A DNA stretch of 64,000 bases from Zingiber officinale (lineage: Eukaryota > Streptophyta > Magnoliopsida > Zingiberales > Zingiberaceae). Positions within the stretch are counted from its first letter, which is position 1, and the number at the start of each line of letters is the position of its first letter. Where the stretch lies: positions 34,199,511 to 34,263,510 of the forward strand of contig NC_056000.1 of assembly GCF_018446385.1 (NCBI RefSeq), in the 5' to 3' direction. Positions 11,101-22,570 of this stretch are shown here, piece by piece. The notes under the pieces were generated by a model, which ran no database searches, had not been told where the DNA came from, and worked only from the letters and a program-made list of their open reading frames with translations. Position numbers and translations under genes: made by a program.

Positions 11101-12620
11101 TTTTTTTTGGCCAACCCACATTCTCAAATTAGAGAAAAAACAACTTTGGGATTTCATTACTACTTTTAAAATCAAAACCTTAAACTTTGCGTTCACGATA
11201 ATTCAAGCTTTTTGTTCAATTTTTTCATTTCACACAAACCTTTCAAAAACTTTAAATTTGGAGCTGCATCTTTCCCTTTTTTTTCCTTGACCATGTCATC
11301 ACTCATCAACACCATGTGTCGACGTTATTTCAACTATCTAAAATTAATAGTCATCCGTGATTTATCTTTTCTGTATTAATTTAAGAACGAACTGACAAAG
11401 ATATTATAGGTGAATCATCTTTTTACCACCATATATTGATGTTCTTATCAATCGGAATCTGAACCCTTAATTTTGATTACTTTTACAATTAAAAAACATT
11501 TTAAAAAAACGAAAGAAGGGAAATGGACTTTGATAGGGCAAAATGAATCGTCTCTTTGTTGCACTTTTTTACATCATTATATATTAATTAATTTAATCCA
11601 TCCAAAACTTTAATTGTTAACAAATTTCAAAACTCTTTGCAATATGAGAGTAAATTGTATTAATTACTTTTGACTGAATTAAATTGGCCAGCAAAATTTT
11701 AATTGATTGATGTAAAAGTTTAAGCTAAATTTATATATGACTAATTCTTTTTGTGTAGTTTTTTTTATAATTTAAATGTTCGAGTTTTGCACGATTAGTT
11801 GCAGAGATAGACGACCTTTTGTATGATTCACGCACAACCTATCCTTTTGTTTTTTAATCCCTCATGTTATAAACTTCTCAATCATGTAATATAATATATA
11901 AATATACATAAATTTATATTTTAATCTATAAATTAGACTTAATAAGGATCTATCATGTCCATGTAATTGTACAACCAAGGACGAGAATATACCAGGTCCA
12001 TGCAGTAGTGCAATCAGGGATGATGGAGCTAAGAATTTCATATCAAGAGGTAAAATATATATGTTTACATGGAGGGGAAGCGACCATTGAACCATGTCGT
12101 TTCCTCCCATTCACCTCTTTCACTCCCTATTCATATACCTCATATATTTTTTATACTTAAAAATTGAGGGAGACGGCCGCCACCATCGTCCCTCCTTTGG
12201 TTCTATCTTTGAGTGCAATTCCAACAGCAAGTTATTGTAATTGACTCTCTTTATAAAAAATTAATTTAATTTTTTATATCAAATATTAAATTGATAAGAA
12301 CAAATATTACAATTGATATTAGCTAAAAGGCCAAGAAAAGCATATTTTCTAATGTTATTGATCTAAGGTATTTATAGAAGTTTATCTATTCATGGTGTTA
12401 TTAATCCTATAATATAGGATTAAAGAGAATCATGATATTACATACTTTTTATATAAAAAAGAATATTAACGTAATTTTATTTTGGACAGTTAATTAGTAA
12501 AGAGTTTAGATTGTTCAGATTCATAAAATAATAAGATAATGTATTTAGAAACATGTAAACCACGAAACATGCAAGTCCCATTTGATATGAATTCAAACTC
12601 TTTCGATTATCAAATTTAGT
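8195..12620. other. AT-rich intergenic DNA with degenerate repeats
   Basis: No gene was recognised in these 4.4 kb. A (TA)n tract lies near 8366-8386. Two related segments of about 130 bp (around 10033-10165 and 11141-11255) share a run of TTTCATTACTACT and following words, and look like two copies of an old dispersed repeat. Everything else is low-complexity AT-rich sequence. Confidence 0.5.
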
Positions 12621-13100
12621 TAGGGGTGTAATCTAGCTGAGTCAAGTCGAACTCTTGAATTTTGAGTTTGACTTGTTTATAATCGAGCCGAGCTCGAACT
12701 TTATTTAACGAATATGTTCATAATTCACGAACTTATTCAAACTTTTATTGAGTCTAAACGATCTTAATAAATATAAATTATAAATTTAGAAATTTATTAA
12801 AAACTAAATTATATATTTAAGAAAATTTTAATATTTTTATTAAAATTTATAATTTTATTATAATAAATAAATTTAATATATTTATCTATATATTTTATAC
12901 GGAGAGTATAAAATCTATAAATTCAATATCAAAGTTGATTCATAAGTTTAACAAACATGTTCACGAGCTAATGAGCTGAATATTGTGAAGCTTGAACTTG
13001 GTTTGTTTATCTTAACAAGTCTTATTAAACGAGCTCAAACGAACTTTTATCGAATCAAATTTTGAATAGTTCATGAACGACTTAATTCATTTACACCCTA
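12621..13100. mobile_element. hAT-like MITE, degenerate
   Basis: The segment begins TAGGGGTGTAA and ends TTACACCCTA, an imperfect terminal inverted repeat. The interior holds words such as GAGCCGAGCTCGAAC and TTCACGAGC typical of non-autonomous hAT repeats. No convincing 8-bp target duplication was found, so the insertion is probably old. Confidence 0.6.
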
Positions 13101-13787
13101 TGTATAATCCTTTTAGAGCTTAAAACTACGACCAAAGAGCATGAACATATTTTATTCATTAATCATGGATTCGACTTCAAAATTGCATATCCAAAGCTTT
13201 GAGTAGCAATCGATTCAACACTTTGATTCTGACAAGCAAAGATTAATAGTAAGTAATTCGTCATGCAAACAAATGAGGCGATATGAGTTGCTCGAAGGAG
13301 TGCTTCAGGCAACGCACTTGGCCAAAGTGAGACATTTAGATATTAGAAAATCACAAGTGTATAAAGGAAAAATTATGATCAATTAATTAATTTTCAATTC
13401 CAAAGTCAAACTTATTGAACAATTTGCATTGGAAGGGTAATAATAGATTACACAAAGTAAAACTTGTTCATGTAATCTCAAATTAATTGTGTAATAAATA
13501 GCTTACATGGCCTCACTTAATCTAAAATTAAATCCATCTTTTGATTAATTAGCTTTCATAATAATCTAACAATGCGAGACAACTCCTAAAAGAGTAAAAA
13601 GTAGTTCGGGACACGAAACTCATGTCAATACGAGTCAGTCTTACGTTACATTGTAAGAAGCTATTTTCATAACTTGAACCTGTGACCTCAAGTTCACACC
13701 GCAACTTTAACAATGCCAGACAATTCCTGACTTGAAATTTTCAAATGAAAAAAGAAAACACCCCTCCAAAACAAGTGAAAACAATAA
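13101..13787. other. Intergenic DNA downstream of the 13788-16582 gene
   Basis: AT-rich sequence with no open frame recognised. The part nearest 13788 should hold the 3' UTR and polyadenylation region of the minus-strand gene, but I could not define its end. Confidence 0.45.
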
Positions 13788-16582
13788 CTACTTCAGCTTG
13801 GACTTGGCAGAGCTCTTGAGTGGCTTAGCCGTGGGTGCAACCTGAGCTCTCTTTACTGCCTTACTCGCGTTTGTCTTGATCGATGAGAAAGCGCAAACGA
13901 GCGCTATCAGAATCGTAGGGTAGACATAAACAGCTTGTGCCGGATCTGTATTTGCTGGCTTTCCAAGGACCCCTTCTTTGACGAGGCCCCAAACAATCAG
14001 TAGTGTCCCGAACAGGGTCATCCTTCCGGGGCTTATGAGACCGACGAGTGCCCCTGCAACGGAGAAGTAGCTACCCGCAAGAACCTACAAGAGATCAGCT
14101 ATTAGTTTTAGGGAAATCAAATGGAGAAATGTATCGTCAGCAATTTGTGTGTTTGAATGAACCTCTAGACGCTGGAGATCAACAACCGGCGAAGCATTTT
14201 TTGCTTCTGTCAGGTTGTACGCGTCGAGCAAACTGCCCCAGTTTGGCAAGGTCTTGTTGGCGGCAAGGCTGCGCACGACGGCCCCGGGATAGAGGAGGGC
14301 CTTCACCACAGGTGCAGGGAATATTTCATTTGCAATCAATTGCGAAGATGTCACCTGGATGGGTGTTGTACAAAGCCCTGACCTGCATGGGATTCTAAGA
14401 AAACAAAAGAAAGAAAAACCAATTTTTAATTGAAACAAGGGAAATTATAAATGTTTCTTTCCTTTTCACAATTTCATTTCAAAAGCATACAATCGGGCCA
14501 TCTTTTCTATGAGAATTAACAGTGAGATAGTTCTTTAAGCTATATAACAGCACTAAAAGCAAGCAAAAATGTGTGCACAGACACATATTTGGCTTCTGTC
14601 TCATCAACGGTGAGAACATCTGTTTAAATTCCAACTTTGAGAATAAGCTTCCCATGTGATTATGCAAATCAATCTAAGTGATTGACATCTTTCTTCATAG
14701 CTCCTATAAGAAGAAACAGTTGACTAGTCTATTAGATAAAAGTTTCAATTATTGAGTCATTGCCACTGACTGTAGGAGAGGGCTTACAGTTAAGTTATGG
14801 AAATTGAGAGGAGAATAGAGGAAAGAGAAGAGGAAGAAAGATAAGATGAGAATAAACATAAAGAAGAGAGGGTCAAAGACATGGAGACAGATAAATAGAA
14901 GCGGAGAAAAATGATCCAAAAAAGGGTTTAAAGTTGGTTATTAAATAAAAAAGATGGAAAAATTATCATATAAAAGCATCTTGCTTAGGATGGTTTCACG
15001 CCATATCACAGATATACTGTAAGAATTTGATGCAAATATGCAGGGTCTTCAGTGGCTCATCCAAAGTAATGAACATAGTGACATCAAATAAATGAAATGT
15101 AAGAAAATTGGTATTAGTATATGATATTGAATCGGGTCTAAATATTGGTTATTGATCAATCTACTATCAGTATCTTGTAACAAATGTTTAAAGGATAATA
15201 ACGGAGAGAACATCAACACAAAAGCGTTGTTCAATAGTCATACATGACAGAAAGAGGGTTAAAGATGCCAAAAATAAATAAGGGATTGAAATCCACGAAA
15301 ATTGAAGTCGAGGATTATCACATCAGAAGATAAAAGGGAAAAAAACACTAATGTATTAGCTTACAAAGTATTCCATGGAGGTTGCTAACATGTTTAACCA
15401 GTGCAAGATGAACAAATGAATAAAAAAAAATTCTACATGAAAATAGGGGGATGAGATCGATCAAAGAATGACAGCAGAAAAACCTTAAATGCTTTTCCAA
15501 ATACATCAACCAAATGGTCAGCTTAGCAGAGTTCAAAACAATCTATATTCCAGAGAATTTATTATATATTCTATTGACTCATTTTCATATTAAAGCTCCG
15601 ACATTTTTTAACCAATCTATCAAATAATTCAGAGGTTTCTTATTATGTAAGGCATGACATCTGGATGTAAGGGAATCTTCATATTTTTGACAATAAATTT
15701 ATGACTGCTACCAAACAACTTGTCTGATTAGATGCATCATACATAAGCATGGTATAGATTTTTCACTGTAATACCTGAACTTACAACCAATTTAGGATAC
15801 CAAATTACCAATTGACAATGCCACAATTTCTATAAGCTTGAAGAGTTTATGGATCATGTGGAAGAGAAGGACAGCCTTAATTATTCTCAGGATAACCTTG
15901 CAAAAACTTTGCATATAGTGATCAGGAGGAAGATGGTCATATTAGCTAATTCGATCTCCTGCTGTTCAGCAATGACAATGCTATTACATAAATTGGGATT
16001 GAATGTATATATGATTGCAATATCTTATGTCTATAGCTGGTGTAGGGCACCATATACCGAAGCATAATTACTAGTTGAACGAGCCGAAGACGGAAAAAAA
16101 TAAGTGAACTTGCTACAATCAACAAACAAAATAACATGAGAATAACGAAGAGGGCAACAGGATTAGAGTAGATCCATAACTAGATTCCATAAAACCAAGT
16201 CAAATCAGCCGATTCAAACAGTCAAATCAGATTTTCTGTCACGCAGATCCAAAATCATAGGATGAGCTCAGAAACGAAGGAAGGTCGAGCTCAACAAACA
16301 CAAACAACATGGTTCATTTGGAGGCGAAATCCACTACATAATCTCAGATCGGGAAGTGAAAGCGCCATGAAAGCGATAGGAAAACTCAATTTTGACATCG
16401 GACGCTTGAAAAGAAAACCAAAAAAAAAAACATTCCATGCCGCTTTGTGGGGAAAAAATTGGTTACCTGAAAATGGGGATTTGGAAGATGATGAGGACGA
16501 AGTAGACGCGGGAGGCGATCCGTGAGACGTTGCCGCCAATCCATCGGTTCTTCGACGGCGGCGACGAAGAGGAGGAAACCAT
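13788..16582 (-). CDS. Conserved plant membrane protein of unknown function (3 exons)
   Basis: Exons, in reading order, are 16467-16582, 14163-14394 and 13788-14084. All junctions are GT/AG and the joined frame gives 214 aa. The start is the ATG at 16580-16582, followed by a Ser-rich N-terminus. Hydrophobic segments lie at about 22-38, 117-134, 138-153 and 168-186. The middle, residues 40-116, is probably outside the membrane and contains a CRSGLC pair of cysteines and two N-x-S/T sites. The tail is basic and ends KSSAKSKLK. I recall similar plant proteins but know no characterised function, so none is assigned. The first intron is 2.07 kb and the second only 78 bp. The gene stands alone, with transposons on both sides. 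Exon 3 and exon 2 are well supported; exon 1 rests on phase and splice agreement. Confidence 0.8.
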
Positions 16583-17734
16583 GAGGGAGACTGGGAGGGC
16601 CTTGACCAAGAGAAAGGCGATCGATCGGTTCGCCTCCTGGAAATAAAAGGTTTTAGAATCAAGTCCTTATAATTTGTGAATAAACAAACATGGCCACTAA
16701 TCAAAGCGTGGCTTCTTAAAATAATGATTATTGAAATTCTCTCGGGGTTTTAATCATGAAAAACAATATATTTTTAAAAGGAAAAGCAAAAAAATTACAT
16801 TTTTTTTAAAAAAATTCTTTATCGGAGGATAAAAAAATTGGATAAAAAAAAGAGTATTCTTGTTATTGTTGTCTTTATTTTGAAAAAAAATTATTAAAAG
16901 GTATTATTATTATTATTATTATAACCGGTATAATATAGAATAAAATTATTTAATTAATTAAAATATATTTTATTAATTCAATTAAAATTATTCAAACTTA
17001 ATTAATAATAACTATTATATATATATATATATATATAATTAATAACTATATATATATATTATAATAAAATAATATTTTAGAAAAAGCAAAAGATGATAAA
17101 TTATTTTTTATTCACTTTATCATGAGAAAAATATAACCGATAAAAAAGGATAAAAATAAAAGGACCGTTGTTATTGTTCACTCTATATTTCGAGGAAAAA
17201 AATATTAAAAGGTATCTTCTTTATTTTTATTTTTATTTTTCCTAATTTTCATGTTTATGTTTTACTTGATTAATTATGGAGGTAGACGCTTTCCTCTAAA
17301 TCACAGCTTAGACAATGCCTATTAAAAAATATATATATAATGTATACATAGAGACTATAAATAATTCTTATTCTCTTATTTGTCCGTATCCTTTTCTAAG
17401 TATATTATATTTTAATTTAATTAAAAGTCTTATATAAAAAATATTTATTATATTAAAAATAGGTTTTTATAGACTTAATTAAAATTACTTCTATATTATT
17501 ATTATAATAATTATCATCCAATGCATTGGGACAATAATTTAGTTGCTGATTAAGAGAATACTTTTTACTTCCCAAAGAGATTTTCTTCCAATCTTGTGCA
17601 TACAGAAACAAACAGATAAAATGTCAGCGCCTAGAAATCAAGAGAAGTTCTTGGTAGAGACCCTTCAACACTCAAGTCAGTACAAAATTCGAACTAGTGA
17701 GTGAAGAACAATAGAGAACGTGCGCGCGAAAATA
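16583..17734. other. Promoter side of the membrane-protein gene, then AT-rich DNA with microsatellites
   Basis: The first 60 bases should hold the 5' UTR of the minus-strand gene. Beyond lie a (TTA)n tract near 16898-16922, (TA)n tracts near 17016-17035 and 17047-17060, and a (TTTTTA)n tract near 17221-17240. Two imperfect copies of one segment (about 16850-16925 and 17165-17230, sharing TATTAAAAGGTAT) suggest a local duplication. Confidence 0.5.
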
Positions 17735-17739
17735 AATTT

Positions 17740-18630
17740 TGTAGGTGCAGCGGAGGCCGACAAGAGGGGAGATGAATTGCTTCTGAAAAAATAAAACTAT
17801 ACCCTACTCGGAATTTTCAACTCAAAAGTGCAATAGCAATAATTAAATATCAGAAATAAAGAAATAGAAATGGAAAAGGAACTCAGAAGTTAACCTGGTT
17901 ATAACCAAGAGGGTTGTTAATCCAGGGCGATGAAAAGTGCACTCGAAAACGTCTCATTCTCTAAAGGCGGAGAAGCCTTTTACACTTTGGAAGCTTAGAA
18001 TTATTGCTAGGAAAGACTACACAGTTGATTGCTTGAGTTGTTGAATATTTCCTAGCTCCAGGAGCCTTTATATAGCTCTTGGAAAGTCTATCCCGAGAGT
18101 CCAAGGCGCCTCTAACTCGGTTTGCGGATAAAACTTTATCCGCAGCGCAAACGATCACTTCTGCCAGGTCCGAGGCGCCTCCAACAGGCATTGAAAGCGC
18201 CTTCAAGCTGGAGGTGCTTCCAAGCCTGATGGAGGCGCCTCCAAGTTAGCTGGCAGCTTTTTCCAGCTTGCTTGCTTCTTTGCTTCGTCTTCCGAAGTTC
18301 CATTCTTTTGGGTGATTCCGGCCAACCGAAATAGGGCTCACCCGAACCCAATTTTCGGCCTTCTCCTCGAGCAGGCTTCCGTCCGGCTTCTCGTCCCTCG
18401 AACGTCGCACACGTTCTTCTCGTCCACCAGAGTACTCTTCCGCAGCTCTCTCGTCCTTCGGACGTACCGAGCCCGTCGGCTCCCTTCTCGTGCCGTCCTT
18501 CTCGCTAGCTGCGTCTTCCGCTCGACTTCCTGCGCTCCTCAGCTCCTGCACACTCAGACACAGGAATCAAACACAAAGCAGGACCTAACCAACTTGGTTG
18601 ATCACATCAAAAAACCCATGGGGACCAACA
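17740..18630 (-). repeat. 3' LTR of element 2
   Basis: This 891-bp LTR contains a TATA box (minus strand, 18067-18074) in a TATATAAAGG context. A 22-bp inverted repeat centred on GGATAAA/TTTATCC lies at 18123-18144, just upstream of the TATA box. Several GGCGCC-centred words are present. The polypurine tract lies at 18631-18645 on the minus strand. Confidence 0.9.
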
Positions 18631-19419
18631 ATCTCTCCCTTTTTGATGTGCATCAACCCAAGTTCAAGTTATGATTAAAATAAATAGAAAAATAATTTTA
18701 AAAGAAAATTACTAAACTAACATGTTAAGCATCAGTTTGCAATAAATAAAATTACAACTACTAAAAAGAGTTAACCAGAAAAAATATTTTTAATTTTAAA
18801 AAATTCTCTCCCCCTAAACATGTACTTCTCTAAACTTGTACCTTTCTCTCCCCCTTTGATCATAGTAAAAATGGGATAACAGAAAAAAATTTTAGCAAAT
18901 TTTTTAAGTTAGAAAAATTTCTAATTTAAGATGAAAGAATGTCTAAGTAAACTGAATTTATAGAATTTTCAAAAATAGAAATTTAAAAAAAAATTCTAAG
19001 TAAAATGAAGTTTTTGGATTTTTTTTTAAAAAAATCTAAGTAAAATTTCTAAGTGACAAAAGAATCCTAACTAAAATGATTTGTTTGAATTTTTCAAAAT
19101 AATTTTTAAGTCAAAAAATTGATTTTTAGAATTTTAGAACAATTTTAAGTAAAACTTTCAAGAGACATTTTTCTAGATAATTAAAAAAATGAATTTCTAA
19201 GAAATGTTAAAAAAACTTTTCAAAGTATTATTTAATTTTAATTTTAATGATTTTATCAGAAAGTTAATTAAACATTTTTATTTCGATATTTCGGCTTCCA
19301 GGTCGTGGTGAGGCACTAGGCATTCTTGGTTATTAGAGCAACAACCACTTCCTTAGACAAAGCTTCCATAAAGAAATTCAAAGTTTAATTTTCTCACTAT
19401 AAGCTTTTAATTAAATAAA
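18631..19419 (-). other. Non-coding internal region of element 2
   Basis: On the minus strand this follows the gag stop. The first 130 bases hold a module of about 72 bp (19293-19364) shared with element 3 and with the LTRs of the Copia element. The rest is A-rich with repeated AAATTTCTAAG words and two purine-rich blocks (reverse complements of CTCTCCCCCT). The polypurine tract AAAAAGGGAGAGA abuts the 3' LTR. Confidence 0.7.
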
Positions 19420-20811
19420 TTAATTTAGCACAGATTTCGGAACCCAATAGAGGTTCCTTCCTATAGGGTTATTCAAAAATTTAGGGGGTACATAGTTCTT
19501 GGGCACTCTTCTAAGTTGACCCTGATGATTTCTAATGCACCAATTCAATTTTCCATAAATTCTAACTTTTGATTTTGGAAATCTATTTAAGCATGTATCA
19601 GTTTTTAACTTCTTAATTTCTAATTTTAGATTATCATTTTCTGGTTTTAGATTATCGTACATCTCAAGTGGACATGCTTTTGCTAATTTAATTTTCAATT
19701 TAGTATTTTCTTTTTCTAATTTGAATAAGTCTTTAGAAAGAGACTTAATAAAGTGAAAAGACTGAGTCGAGGTTAGATTACATACTTTACTTACCTGACT
19801 TGGTGAGGCTCCCCCTTCACTACAGCTTTCCTCTTCTGATGTTCTTCCCCCTTCATCTATGCTCATCTCTGAGCTTGACTCTTCTTCTATCTGATGGTTA
19901 GCCATTAGCGCTAACCCCGAGAAGGCTTCGATGTCTGATTCGGAAGACGACGAGTCTGACCAAGTGGCCTTCAGGTTCTTGTACTTGGAGGATTCTGGCT
20001 TCTTGTACTTGACCCTTTCCTTTTCTTTCTGCTTGCTCTTTAATTTCGGGCAGTCATCCTTGATGTGCCCTTCTTCGTTGCAGTTGTAGCAACGAACTGT
20101 TCTCCTTTTTCGCTCATGCTTCTGCGATCTAAATTTATTATATTTAAAAAACTTATTAAATCGTCTTACCATTAATGTAGTTTCGGATTCATCGATCGAG
20201 GCTTCGGAGTCAGAATCATTTGTTGTTGCATTCAAGGCAATGTTCTGACTTGCTTTCTCCACTTTAATGGGCTCTGCAATCTGAGATTCGTGAAGTTCAA
20301 ATGTAGAAAACAAACTTTCTAAAGTACTTACCTCGAAGTCCTTAGAGATGTAGTACGCATCTACTAAGGAGGCCCACTCTGGAGTTATGGGGAAGGCGTT
20401 GAGCGCGTACCAGATAGAGTCTCGGTTCGTTACTTCTTCTCCAAGATTGGTTAGTTGCGTGATCAGCTCTTTGATCCTTGCTTGGAGTTGCGCTACCTTC
20501 TCGCCTTGGTTCATCCAGAGGTTCGTTAATTGGGTCCGGAGGATATCGTGCCTCGCTAGCTTGGCTTCCAAGGTACCTTCGTGAAGCTCTAGGAATTTTT
20601 CCCAGAGGTCTTTCGCGGAGTCGTAGCTTCCGATTCGACTTACCTCTTGAGGTGGCAGCATGCTAAGTAGGTGGAATGCTGCCTTTCCGTTAGCGATAAA
20701 ATCGGCTTGCTCCTTCTTGCTCCACGTGTTTTCTTCTTTATCTTTTGGAACTGTATAGTCATATTTCATAATTAAACAAATGTCAAATTCTATTTTAAAA
20801 AATACCTCCAT
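19420..20811 (-). CDS. Gag protein of element 2, N-terminus damaged
   Basis: An open frame of 463 aa runs from an internal Met (MEVFFKIEFD) to the stop. It matches the gag of element 3 along its whole length, with shared words such as TNLGEEV, NRDS and ASLVDA. One CCHC zinc knuckle, CYNCNEEGHIKDDC, lies near residues 240-253, then a basic and a Ser/Asp/Glu-rich region and a coiled-coil-like stretch. The C-terminus ends NLYWVPKSVLN. Upstream in the same frame, where the family start would lie, the initiation codon reads ATA and a codon 18 residues on reads TGA. Both are explained by single G-to-A changes. Translation may still start at the internal Met, or the copy may be dead. Confidence 0.72.
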   Translation of the reverse strand: MEVFFKIEFDICLIMKYDYTVPKDKEENTWSKKEQADFIANGKAAFHLLSMLPPQEVSRIGSYDSAKDLWEKFLELHEGTLEAKLARHDILRTQLTNLWMNQGEKVAQLQARIKELITQLTNLGEEVTNRDSIWYALNAFPITPEWASLVDAYYISKDFEVSTLESLFSTFELHESQIAEPIKVEKASQNIALNATTNDSDSEASIDESETTLMVRRFNKFFKYNKFRSQKHERKRRTVRCYNCNEEGHIKDDCPKLKSKQKEKERVKYKKPESSKYKNLKATWSDSSSSESDIEAFSGLALMANHQIEEESSSEMSIDEGGRTSEEESCSEGGASPSQVSKVCNLTSTQSFHFIKSLSKDLFKLEKENTKLKIKLAKACPLEMYDNLKPENDNLKLEIKKLKTDTCLNRFPKSKVRIYGKLNWCIRNHQGQLRRVPKNYVPPKFLNNPIGRNLYWVPKSVLN

Positions 20812-20924
20812 TTGGCGTTTTCACGTCGCGAAGTCTCTGTCGAACTTCGAGGGATGAATATTCGCTCCGGCTATCGTCTTGATCGCTGTGCTTCAGTCGG
20901 CGGTTAGTCCTTCTGAGGCGGTCT

Positions 20925-20937
20925 GACTCTGATACCA
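20925..20937 (-). other. Primer binding site of element 2
   Basis: On the minus strand TGGTATCAGAGTC follows the 5' LTR end after two bases (AT). It matches the tRNA-Met type for the first eleven bases. Confidence 0.8.
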
Positions 20938-20939
20938 AT

Positions 20940-22565
20940 TGTAGGTGCAGCGGAGGTCGGCAAGAGGGGGGGAGTGAATTGCTTCTAAAAAAATAAAACT
21001 ATACCCTCCTCGGAATTTTCAACTCAAAAGTGCAATAGCAATAATTAAATATCAGAAATAAAGAAACAGAAATGAAAAAGGAACTAAGAAGTTAACCTAG
21101 TTACAACCAAGAGGGTTGTTAATCCAGGGCGATGAAAAGTGCACTCGAAAACGTCTCCTTCTCTGAAGGCGGAGAAGTCTTTTACACTTTGGAAGCTTAG
21201 AATTATTGCTAGGAAAGACTACACAGTTGATTGCTTGAGTTGTTGAATATTTCCTAGCTTCAGGAGCCTTTATATAGCTCCTGGAAAGTCTATCCCGAGG
21301 GTCCAATGCGCCTCCAACAAGGTTCAAGGCGCCTCTAGCTAGGGCTGTAAACAAGCCGAGCTGAGCCGAGCCGAGCTTTGGGGTGTTCAAGCTTATTTGA
21401 TAAGATAACCGAGCCGAGCCGAGCCGAGCCGAGCCGAGCTTAAAATGAACCAAGCTTTTGAAATGAGTGTTCAAGCTTGGCTTGGTTTATTTTTTATGAG
21501 CTTGAGCTTGTTTGAAGCTTGGCTTGAGCTTGACTCGTTTAGATGTTATCAAGCTCTTAATTCAATCTTGGCTTGAGCTTGGTTCGAGCTTGGCTTGAGC
21601 TTGGTTTGAGCTTGGTTCGTTTAGATGTTATCAAGCTCTCAATTCAAGCTTGGCTTGAGCTTGGTTTGAGCTTGGCTTGAGCTTGGTTCGTTTAGATGTT
21701 ATCAAGCTCACAATTCGAGTTTGTTTGATTGTTTGAAACTTTTAATTGTTTGATTGGTTATTAAGATTGATAATTTAAATTTATTTATTTATTTTATTTT
21801 ATTTTATTGTTTATTTAGCATATTGAAAAGAATTTTATTAATAAATATTGTTCGTGAACATTGTTTACGAACGTTGTTCACGAACATTGTTCACGAACGT
21901 TAACGAGCTGAACACATATGTGTTCAACCTTGTTTGTTTAGCTTAACGAACTGTTCAAGCTTGTTTATTTAATTAATCTAATGTATATTGAACGAACATA
22001 AACAAGCTCTTACCAAGCCGAACATCAAGCTTGTTCACGAACGCTTGGTTCATTTACAGCCCTACCTCTAGCTCGGTCTGCGGATAAAACTTTATCCGCA
22101 GTGCAAACGGTCACTTCTGCCAGGTCCAAGGCTCCTCCAACAGGCATTGAAGGCGCCTTCAAGCTGGAGGCACATCCAAGCTGGCTGACAGCTTTTTCTA
22201 GTTTGCTTGCTTCTTTGCTTCGTTTTCCCAAGTTTCGTTCTTTTGAGTGATTCCGGCCAACCGAAATAGGGCTCACCCGAACCCAATTTCCGGCCTTCTC
22301 CTCGAGCAGGCTTCCGTCTGGCTTCTCGTCCCTCGAACGCCGCGCACGTTCTTCTTGTCCATCGGAGTACTCTTCCGCAGCTCTCTCGTCCTTCAGATGC
22401 ACTGAGCCCGTCGGCTCCCTTCCCGTGCCGTCCTTCTCGCTAGCTGCGTCTTCCGCTCGACTTCCTGCTCTCCTAAGCTCCTGCACACTCAGACACAGGG
22501 ATCAAACACAAAGCAGGACCTAACCAACTTAGTTGATCACATCAAAACATCCACGGGGACCAACA
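20940..22565 (-). repeat. 5' LTR of element 2 (split by a MITE)
   Basis: This copy is nearly identical to the 3' LTR apart from the inserted MITE at 21340-22064. The TATA box lies at 21269-21276 and the GGATAAA inverted repeat at 22079-22100, both on the minus strand. The MITE separates them, so the hairpin is now about 0.8 kb from the TATA box instead of about 50 bp. Confidence 0.9.
21340..22064. mobile_element. hAT-type MITE inserted in the LTR of element 2
   Basis: Perfect 12-bp terminal inverted repeats TAGGGCTGTAAA/TTTACAGCCCTA are flanked by a perfect 8-bp target duplication CCTCTAGC (21332-21339 and 22065-22072). The 8-bp duplication and the TAGGG start fit the hAT superfamily. The interior is built of repeated GAGCTTGGCTT and GAGCCGAGCC words plus GTTCACGAACATT repeats. 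There is no transposase. Confidence 0.9.
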
Positions 22566-22570
22566 AATTT

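Larger units (their letters stand above)
17740..22565 (-). mobile_element. Element 2: gag-only LTR retrotransposon with a MITE in its 5' LTR
   Basis: Direct repeats at 17740-18630 and 20940-22565 have ends that read, on the minus strand, TGTTGG at the start and CTACA at the end. Perfect 5-bp target duplications AATTT flank it at 17735-17739 and 22566-22570. On the minus strand the order is 5' LTR, primer site, gag, non-coding region, polypurine tract, 3' LTR. There is no pol. The 5' LTR is 725 bp longer plus an 8-bp duplication because of a MITE; without it both LTRs are about 892 bp. The LTR start resembles those of elements 3 and 5, so these form one superfamily. Confidence 0.9.

Noticed and set aside
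12613-13108. 8-bp target duplication around the MITE at 12621-13100
   Set aside because: AATTTAGT and TGTATAAT do not match; the element is called from its terminal repeats alone.
16262-16704. Open frames on both strands around exon 1 of the membrane-protein gene
   Set aside because: They are shadows of exon 1 and of adjoining intron or upstream DNA, and do not match the spliced frame.
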